Assembly (NCBI GenBank): GCA_023055425.1
Contig: JALGPY010000001.1
Coordinates: 69,044,691 to 69,108,690 of the forward strand
Reading direction: 5' to 3'
DNA from: Linanthus parryae
Taxonomy: Eukaryota > Streptophyta > Magnoliopsida > Ericales > Polemoniaceae
Length of the DNA stretch: 64,000 bases
In this document: in pieces, positions 56,040 through 64,000 of the stretch
Position numbering within the stretch: the stretch's first letter is position 1
How the letters are laid out: every line of letters starts with the position of its first letter
Made by a program: the position numbers and the translations under genes
The notes under the pieces: generated by a model
Told to the model about the DNA's origin: nothing
Seen by the model: the letters and a program-made list of their open reading frames with translations, nothing else
The model's database searches: none

Positions 56040-59012
56040 AAGATCAGAAATGGATAATAGACAGTGGATGTTCCAAACATATGAGTGGAAAGAAGTCTCT
56101 TCACTGAACTTACAGAAAAATCTGGAGGAAAAATCACACTTGGTGACAAAGCAAAATGCAATATCATTGGTATAGTTAGTATTGGTAATGGTTCTACGAA
56201 CTCTATCTATGATGTTTATCTGGTAGATGGACTGAAGTATAATCTGCTTAGTATCTCTCAGTTATGTGATACAAGTTATAAAACTATATTTGACAAGGAG
56301 AAATGTGTGGTGCAAGATGAGAAATCTGGTTATTGCATACTCACTGCTTCTAGATCATATAATCTATAAGCTATGAGTACTAACAGTGTTGCAGGTGACA
56401 AGCTAAAATGCCTCAAGGCCTTGAAGGAAGATTCAAAGCTTTGGCACAGAAAGCTTGGCATATTAGTATACATACCTTGAATAAACTCATATCAAAGGAT
56501 TTGGTAAGAGGTTTACCATCAAATAAATTATCAGATGATGAGGTTTGCGAAGCATGTGTACAAGGTAAGCAAACCAGAAGATCATTCAAGACAAAGAACT
56601 TTGTAAGTACTTATAGACCCTTAGAACTGTTGCATATGGATTTGTGATGTTTATTAGAGACAAAACCGAAAATTTACCTGTTTCAACTATTAGAAGTGAT
56701 CATGGTAGGGAGTTTGATCAACTTGACTTTGATTTGTTTTGTTTAAAGCATGGCATTTTACACAACTTTTCTGCACCTAGAACTCCACAGCAAAATGGAG
56801 TAGTTGAAAAGAAAAATAGGACACTTAAGGATATGTCTAGAACCATGCTTCTTGAAAGTAATTTGCCTATTTTGAAAAATACCCCTTATAAACTGTTTAA
56901 AGGTAGAAAGCCTACTGTTTCTTATTTTAAACCTTTTGGTTGTATCTGTTTTGTGCATAATAATGGTAGAGAAAATCTTGTTAAGTTTGATGCTAGAAGT
57001 GATGAAGGCGTATTTCTTGGATATTCTCAAACTAGCAAATCTTATAGAGTTTACAATAGAAAAACCAAGATTGTGGAAGAGAGTATTCATGTAATCTTTG
57101 ATGAAAGTACTAAGGATTCTCTGAGTGAAAGTTTTGCAGATCTAGATTTGAACAAGCATGAATCAGATGATGATGCTGTGAAAGAAGACAAAGGCAAAAC
57201 TAATGTGCAGAATCAATCAGCAGAATCTCAAGGCCTTGAACCTCCTACACAACCAAAATCTCAAAGCCTTGAGACAGAAGCTGAAAATTTCTATGATGCT
57301 CCCTCTACTGTTTCACGAACTCAAAGCCTTGAAGGAGAATATTCCTGGTTACCAAGAAAGAAGTTTAAGTACCTTGCAGATCATCAAGCTGATAACATCA
57401 TATCTGATCCATCAACTGGAACTTAGACAAGAGGACACTTGAAGAACTTGTGTGCTTTTAGTGCATTTGTATCTTTCATTGAGCCTAAAAATACCAAGGA
57501 AGCACTAGAAGATGCAGACTGGATCATTGCAATGCAGAGTGAGCTGAATGAGTTTGAAAGAAACAAGGTATGGAATCTGGTTTCCAAACCTAAAGAGAAA
57601 TTAGTTATTGGAACCAGATGGGTATTCAGAAACAAGCTTGATGAGAATGACAAAGTGGTAAGAAATAATGCCAGACTGGTGGCACAAGATAATCAGGAAG
57701 AAGGTATAGATTATGAGGAGACTTTTGCTCCTGTTGCCAGGTTAGAAGCTATTACAGTACTTCTTGCATTTGCATCTCACAATCACATAAAGCTTTATCA
57801 AATGGATGTTAAATGTGCTTTTCTGAATGACTATTTACAAGAAGATGTTTTTGTAGCATAACCTCCTGGTTTTGAAGATGAAAACTTTCCTGATCATGTT
57901 TATAAACTATACAAAGCTCTTTATGGATTAAAACAAGCTCCAAAGGCTTGGTATGATAGACTTTCAAAATTTCTACTTGAAAATAATTTCAAAAGAGGCC
58001 TAGTTGATAAAACTATTTTCATTAAACATCATCAAAGTGATTTGTTAGTAGTTCAGATCTATGTAGATGATATTCTATTTGGTGCGACTAATGATGCTCT
58101 TTCAAAAGAGTTTTCTAGACTGATGTGCAGGGAGTTTGAGATGAGCTTAATGGGTGAACTGAATTTCTTTCTTGGACTTCATATCTTACAAATGAAGATA
58201 GGAATTTTTGTACATCAAGGAAATTATACCAAGGAATTAGTGAACAAGTACAATATGTCACAATCCAAGGTGCTTAAAATCCCTATGCGTTCATCACTCT
58301 CTTTAGACAAGGATTCAAATGGTAAGAGTGTGAATCAAAAGGAATACAGAGGTATGATTGGATAACTTTTGTATTTAACTACTAGGAGACCTGATATTAT
58401 GTTCAGTGTCTGTATATGTGCTAGATTCCAAGCAGATAATAAGGAAGTCATTTAACTGCAGTCAAAAGAATTTTCAGATATTTGAATGGAACCAGAGACT
58501 TGGGGCTTTGGTATCCCAGGAGATCTAATTTTATGTTGAGTGACTATTCAGATGCATATTTTGCAGTTTATAAAGTAGACAGAAAAAGTACTTCTGGATG
58601 TTGCCAGTTTCTTGGATCTTCATTGATCAGTTGGAACTCCAAAAAGCACAATTCTGTAGCATTATCAACTGCAGAAGCTGAATACATTGCAGCTGGAGCA
58701 TGCTGCTCACAAATGTTGTGGATTGCTCAGCAACTTAGAGATCTTGGCTACAATTTCAGAAATGTGCCCATTCATTGTGACAACACAAGTGCTATCTCAA
58801 TCTCTAAGAATCCATTCCAGCACTCAAGAACCAAGCACATAAATGTGAGACATCATTTCCTTAGAGATCATACAAAACAAGGTGATGTTGTTTTAACTTT
58901 TATTTCTACTTCAATGCAGATTGCTTATATTTTCACTAAACCTTTGCCAGATGATAGGTTTTCATCTCTAAGGCTTGAATTGGGGATGTTAAACAAGGAT
59001 GCATTGGTTTAG
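56040..59012 (+). pseudogene. pol: Element E protease, integrase, RT and RNase H
   Basis: Copia order. Protease IIDSGCSKHMSG at about 56055-56090 with a frameshift just after, then LVDGLKYNLLSISQLCD. Integrase zinc domain near 56440-56580 (CEACVQGKQ), then HMDL and a stop at 56645-56647; a deletion removes the stretch that follows the first catalytic Asp. TIRSDHGREF and QQNGVVEKKNR carry the rest of DDE, with a second small deletion near 56870. RT: GTRWVFRNK, MDVKCAFLN, a TAA at 57859-57861, active site QIYVDDILFGAT intact near 58061. RNase H in a shifted frame from about 58482: LSDYSDAYFAVYKVDRKSTSG, STAEAEYIAAGACCSQ, HCDNTSAISISKNP. Stop at 59010-59012. Dead copy. Confidence 0.87.
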
Positions 59013-59397
59013 GGTGAGTATCAGTACTTATATGTGGTTATGTGTTGAAATCTCAAAGACTTGAGATTATACTTTCCAAAGCCTTGAAAGTATAGCTCAA
59101 ACCTTTGAAGTTTCTCAAACTGCAGAAAATCTCAAGGCCTTGAGATTGTTCTCCAGGTTTTGAAAATATCTGTATATTTTTTTTAAAAAAATGGATCATC
59201 AAATATTATATCTTATCTTTTTAGATAACTGTATAATATTTGAATTACTCAGAGAATTTTCTAAAATTTCCAAAAAATATTTTTTCAAGATACTTTTTGC
59301 ATGTTGATTTAGTAGTCCTTTAATGACTCATCATTTTGAACCTACTTAAGCTGAAAGTCAGGGCTTATTCCTCTCATTCTCTCTCAATTCTCTACGA

Positions 59398-59437
<40 letters not shown>

Positions 59438-59479
59438 TTTCTCTCAATCACATTCCCTTGTCAAAACCCTAAACCCAAA
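59013..59479 (+). repeat. Element E spacer: hairpin cluster and (CT)n microsatellite
   Basis: Between RNase H and the additional ORF. Three inverted repeats occur within 100 bp: 59049-59068 (eight-base stem), 59068-59094 (nine-base stem) and 59128-59147 (a perfect 20-bp palindrome), all built around the AAGGCCTT or related word. A (CT)n run of about 32 bases lies at 59403-59434. No genes. Confidence 0.8.
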
Positions 59480-61248
59480 ATGGAATGCAAATAAGCCAGA
59501 ATTCAGAAACAAGGGAAGCCTTCTGGCAGATCCAAGAAGAGGGAAAATAAGAAGGAAAAGATTGTGATTTCAGATTCAGATTCAGAAAACACTCATAGCT
59601 TGCATGAGGACACTCCTCTTGCAGAGAAGTCAAGAACAGAAAAAGGAGATGAAGGATCAAGCATTGATCCACAGAAGGAGACAGAGACTCAGGGTGGTGA
59701 TCAACCTAGGTCAGAAAAGAAGAAAGGAGGAGAGAAGAAAAAGGCTGGAGAAGAGGAAAAAGGGAAATCTGTTCAAGAAAGAAAGAATAAGCCAACTGAA
59801 GGAGAACAAGAGAAGAGCAAACCCACAGAGAAGAAAACTAGGGTTAAGCAGGTAGCTACTGCAACCAAAAAGGGTTATCAAGGTAAGAATGCACTTCCTT
59901 CAAATTGGTTTGTTAGTTCTGAAGTTAGAACTGTGTGGATGCAAGGTTATGCTTCATCTAAGGTAGCTTTCTGTAGTATGGTTTCTGAGGAGTTGTTGAA
60001 CAAATTGGATATTGATTGTATGAGAAAATTAAGAGAAACTGCTGTTTGAAAGGTGTTAAATCCTAGTTCAAAAGCCTATCCTAGGTCAACTAGGTTATTT
60101 TATCTGAATTTGGTTTCTGAAGGTGATGATAAGATAGTGTTAACTTCAAAAGTGGCTGGAATAGATTTGAAGTTAGACCATAGGACTTTTGCCAATGTCT
60201 TGGCATTCTTAGGAAGTATAATGTTGGAGACTACCCTGATAGGAAGGAGTGTCTGGAAAAGGCAAAATAGTTGTTTTTCATTTATGGTGTACCCTCTTGT
60301 CCAAAGCAGTTGACACACTCTGTGTTCAACTGTGAAGCCGAAATCCTGTTTACAATTCTGATGAGAAGTGTAGTTCCTAGGGAGAACTCAAGGGAGCCGG
60401 TTACTGATAAGGTTCTTATTTTGATGTATCGGATATCTCAAGGGTTTGAGATAGACTTGCCAACAGTTGTTATGGAGCATATGATTTATTGTGCAACCAG
60501 AACTAGAAACCATCCTCTTCCATATGCCAACCTGTTACCTCTTTTCTTTGAGTATTTTGATGTACCTGTGAAAGGAGAGGAAAATATTACTGGAGGTTTT
60601 GGGTTGATTGATGAGACTACATTACAGAGGATTGGGGTTGTTCAGACTGGGAAAGGACATTGGAAGTTCAATTCAGATTTGTCAAAGGAGGAACTTGGAG
60701 AGAAGGAATTTGTGAAGCCAAAGGGGGCTACATCAGGGAAAGGACAAGCCAATGAGGATTATTATTTGTTGGTTGAGAAGTTTGAAGATCATCAGGTTGA
60801 GATTGAAGATCTCAGACAAAGATTATTTGATCTGTCAGCTGAATTCAACCAGTTCAAGGGCTTGATGAATGTTATGAATGGAAAGCTAGATGTTGTCATC
60901 AAGGGTTTGAACTTGGAGAAGATACCTTCTGCTACTAGTCATGACACCAGTGTGGATTCAGATGAAAGGCTGGGAGATTTCTTGAAGAATAAAAAGAAGC
61001 CAATTCCAGTGGTGCTTACTTCAAAGGATCTGTATGAACAAACTGATGAAGAAGATGGTGGTGAAGACACATGTGTTTATGCAGCTACAGAGGGGGATTC
61101 AGTGAAGGTTAAGAAGAAAGTGGATGAGATAATTCAAGAAGTTGTTGCAGAAGTGGAAGCTGAACAAGAAGGAAATCAGTCTGCTGAAGATGCTGGAAGT
61201 GAGGAAGAAGTTGGAGAAGGCTCAGAGAAAGGCCAGACATCAAAGTAG
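59480..61248 (+). pseudogene. Element E additional 3' ORF (SIRE env-like position)
   Basis: An ATG at 59480 is followed four codons later by TAA (59492-59494), after which the frame is open: a Lys/Glu-rich basic region (SKKRENKKEK, GGEKKKAGEEEKG) to a TGA at 60047-60049, on in the same frame to about 60250 (YPRSTRLFYLNLVSEGDD, FANVLAFLGS), then in another frame 60271-61248 (VPSCPKQLTHSVFNCEAEI, VVMEHMIYCATRTRNHPLPY, LLPLFFEYFDVP). It ends in an acidic, probably coiled-coil tail. The position after RNase H and the globular middle match the third ORF of SIRE-type elements, often called env-like. No signal peptide or membrane segment is seen, so an envelope function is doubtful. Confidence 0.7.
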
Positions 61249-61634
61249 AATTGAAGATCAGAGAAGACCAAAGCCTTGACCTTCTATCTCTTTCTCTTAT
61301 TCTTTTCTATTCTCAAGGCCTTGACTTTTAGTAATAATTTTTTTTTTAAGTTTTTTAGACTCTGAGTAATGATCCAACATTTCTTCATCCTTATTTGATG
61401 AAAGTCAAAAAGTGGGAGAAATTATGTGTTTTTGTGTTACTTGTAGTACTTGAATAATAATAATAATTTGTTTTGGTTAAATCAGTTGTGTTATTGTTGA
61501 TTATCTTTGGTTTACTGGTTATCTTTGGTATTATTGTTCTTTGTATCTGTAATATGCGCTTATCTAATTTTTATTAGGAGTGGCAGGAAAATCTACACAA
61601 GACTGTAGGTTTTTTCTTTCATCAAGGGGGAGAT
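61249..61634 (+). other. Element E 3' untranslated region and polypurine tract
   Basis: Two more AAGCCTTGA / AAGGCCTTGA words (61268-61280, 61312-61325), an A/T-rich stretch, then aagggggagat at 61624-61634 directly before the 3' LTR as the polypurine tract. Confidence 0.8.
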
Positions 61635-63096
61635 TGTTGACTCAAAGACCCTTGAATGTGTTTTGGATGGTAATTGTTTTGAGTGATGAAAGACAAAGAC
61701 AAAGACAGAGGCAGCAAAGCATCTCAGATACGCCAAGGCCTGGAGAAAACTGACAGAGCTTCAAAGCCTTGAGAGTCATTCTTATCCTGCTGAATGTTCT
61801 AACAGTTTTATATTGCAGATTGGATATCTGATTATACAGATCAGGGATTTGTTGCATATACTCATGTTTTACATTATCCACATATCTAACACAATTGCAA
61901 ATGATCAGACCAGGGAGAATCAATGTTTTCTGGATTTAACATTGAAAATCTGTGAAGCAGGTTCAGAGCTTCAAGGCCTTGAGATGTGCCTTGAGCTGCT
62001 GACAGTTTTTACAGAACTAAGTAGATTCTTTCTTCCAGGTTGTGATTATTATTATTGTGATTATTTATTGACTTCTTAGAGTCTTAAATTTTTTTTTCAT
62101 GATTTATATGTGTCAGAAGTTAAACAGATTACTGTTCTAATCTTTTAACCAGTTTTATCAGAAACTGGAAAAACAAACAGTCATAGTACTGTTATATATC
62201 TTGATTTTGTTGTTGCTGTGTTTTAATGTTATTGCAGGTTTGTTAAACGTGCAAGAGAAATCTCAACAAACTCCAAAGGATATTCACTTAGAGCTCTTTG
62301 AATTTCAGTTGAAAACAGAAGGAGGATTTGTAGAAACTGGTATCCTAAAATCTCTCATTCAGTTGCAGCTGGTGGATAAATGAGACTGGTTTGAATTTTG
62401 AGAAAAAAGAGGCTTGCAGAATACTCAGAGAAGTGTGACAAATTCTTGGGAGATCATTCATTCAAACACACAGGGATTCAAGCTTCAATTCCAGATTTCA
62501 GAAGATCAATTCATTCCAGCTTCCAGAAGAACAAATCCAGGCTTCAATAGCTTATCTCTTCTACTGTGTTCTTCACTTGTTTTGTAATCTGTGTATCTTT
62601 TAAAATATCTTAAACCTCACTTAACAGTTAGTAGCTGGAACTACATAGGTTTGGAACCACAAGCTGTATAGGTGTAAGGGAAATTACTTAGGCTTGAAGA
62701 TCTAGGGCTGTTTCTGTGTGAGTAAAAAGAAGTGTTTGCCCAATCCTGGTGGGATTAGATCCCTGAGGAAGAGATTAGGTCCATTGGGACTGAACTCTGT
62801 AAATTGCTTTGTGTTCTTTACTTTACAGTTTCATTATTATCTGCTGCACACAATTCAAATCAAACTAGGGGTTTTAAGCTGCTTAGAACTGGTAATAGTT
62901 CAAGACCTTGAAGCTTTCTATTTTGCCTTTGAAAGTTTCAGACAGTTTTCTAAAATCTCAAGGCTTTGAGATTTGAGTTTCACACAAAGCTAATCTATTA
63001 AGTTCTAAGTTTTACAAAAAGTTTCCATACTCTATTCAACCCCCCTCGCCTTCTAGAGTATTTAGGTCTTGTAATTGTCTACATTACACACTTTCA
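61635..63096 (+). repeat. 3' LTR of element E
   Basis: 1462 bp, partner of 13982-15489, TGTTGACTC...CACTTTCA, followed by AAGTT at 63097-63101. Several of its AAGGCCTT palindromes have one mismatch that the 5' copy lacks (61733, 62904, 62955). Confidence 0.92.
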
Positions 63097-63101
63097 AAGT
63101 T

Positions 63102-64000
63102 TATAACTGAAACCAACAAATAGACAAAAAAAACTCAATTAAACTCTAAACTAGATGAAAGACATGCTCATAACACTATGCGTCGATTATAAATCTCTTA
63201 CTACAAGATCAATAGTTCATGGAGTTGGCTAACCAAAAAGAAGTTATCGTCGTCTACCAATTTAAATGACTTCATCTTGTACATAAGCAAGGAACAGTAC
63301 CAAAAGAACATGGGACAGAGAAAAAAACCAATTCATAACCCTTTTTGTGCCAATACAGCAACAACATGCAATAGAAAACCAGGTGAAGTCAATAGGACAA
63401 CTGCCACTGATCGAAAGTGAGAGTTGAAGCAAATGTAGTTCCGAATAGAAAACTGTCTCTTCTTCTAAGAACATGAAATCAAACCCCCCGAGATTTCATA
63501 TCTCAGGATTTAAGGATCTGGACGAGTACTGATATATCTGGATCTAAAACTCTAAGATGGTTAACATTCTGACAAGCATCAACATAACATACATAAAATA
63601 ATTTAGGACTTCTTATTGCCGAAAAAAATGGTCGTAACATGTCAAAACATTATTGTAATGTCTAGAGGCCTTCAATTTTTCCCCTATATTTCATTAAAAT
63701 TGCCATTGGCAGAATTACAGTGCAATATAGAAAGGGTGAATTACTTATTAGCGACCTCCAGTGTAGGATATTGATCTATGTACCACCTTAGTTTCAAAAC
63801 TCTCTCATTGAAACTCTTTATTTATAATTCCAAGCAATTAGCAAATGGGTTAATTTCATTCCAAATTTTCCGTAAGTTAACGGTTTCTAAAGGTAAAGTG
63901 GTCAAATAAGAAAATGTTGAGCTTATTTTGATGGAGTTGCTATTTAAATTAACACACTTGAGATGCTAATAGAATCAAGATGCACATTAGCTACAACGTA
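63102..64000. other. Sequence beyond element E; nothing recognised
   Basis: A/T-rich, no ORF above 70 codons worth calling, no repeats or element ends seen. It should be the continuation of the sequence at 13745-13976 into which element E inserted. Confidence 0.5.

Larger units (their letters stand above)
13982..63096 (+). mobile_element. SIRE/Maximus-type Ty1/copia element (E), outermost host of the nest
   Basis: LTRs at 13982-15489 and 61635-63096 flank a plus-strand copia internal region: gag split at 15730/54324, then protease, integrase, RT, RNase H and a further 3' ORF. The 5-bp target duplication AAGTT is present at 13977-13981 and 63097-63101. Long LTRs of about 1.5 kb, two CCHC knuckles and an extra ORF after RNase H point to the SIRE/Maximus lineage. 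Removing the nested elements leaves about 10.5 kb. Coding regions contain many stops, frameshifts and deletions, so it is dead. The word CTCAAGGCCTTGAG and relatives recur throughout. Confidence 0.9.

Noticed and set aside
63262..63474. Small minus-strand ORF in the right flank
   Set aside because: 70 codons, no motif, A/T-rich surroundings; within chance expectation.

Overview
This is nuclear DNA of a flowering plant (an angiosperm, probably a eudicot; the species cannot be named from this stretch). Evidence: plant-specific lineages of Ty1/copia and Ty3/gypsy LTR retrotransposons, a Helitron, GT-AG introns, and initiator-Met and Asp tRNA primer sites. No independent functional host gene, tRNA or rRNA gene is visible. 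Nearly everything is transposable element, most of it nested.

Layout. 1-11116: a minus-strand Tat-lineage Ty3/gypsy element ('T') running off the left edge. Its 5' LTR is 10593-11116, gag-pro is 7939-10551, and pol (RT, remnant RNase H, archaeal-type RNase H, integrase) is 4201-7938. A 3' minisatellite lies at 3140-4005, and an intron-containing gene with a plant mobile domain (PMD) lies antisense at 110-2875. 11220-13976: debris, namely a rearranged copia LTR ('D'), a copia gag scrap, and a short LTR ('G'). 13982-63096: a SIRE/Maximus-type copia element ('E', TSD AAGTT) whose gag is split by a chromodomain gypsy element ('A', 15731-54318, TSD AGATG). A's left LTR carries a 3.13 kb Helitron (17589-20720) with captured exons of an HMGB gene. 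A's pol is split by a minus-strand Athila element ('B', 25931-48478, TSD CGTTC). B's 5' LTR is split by a copia element ('C', 39445-47955, TSD GTAGC). A's chromodomain is split by an inverted solo LTR ('F', 50389-51672, TSD ATCAC). 63102-64000 shows nothing recognisable.

How it fits together. Five target-site duplications and the Helitron A/T junction are all readable, so the insertion order is E, then A, then Helitron, B and F (mutual order unknown), then C inside B. Every gag-pol in the stack is interrupted by stops, frameshifts or lost catalytic residues. C is the least decayed: three nonsense codons, and about 21 mismatches between its 1432-bp LTRs counted by eye.

Most notable: (1) an extra 209-aa ORF between the 5' LTR and gag of A, whose N-terminus reads MARTKHTARK, close to the histone H3 tail, and whose C-terminus carries three SUMO-interaction-like motifs; (2) the spliced antisense PMD gene in T; (3) a palindromic word, CTCAAGGCCTTGAG, repeated more than 20 times through E in LTRs, spacers and two different coding frames; (4) the HMGB-carrying Helitron; (5) an apparent tandem duplication of the linker plus zinc-binding region of T's integrase.
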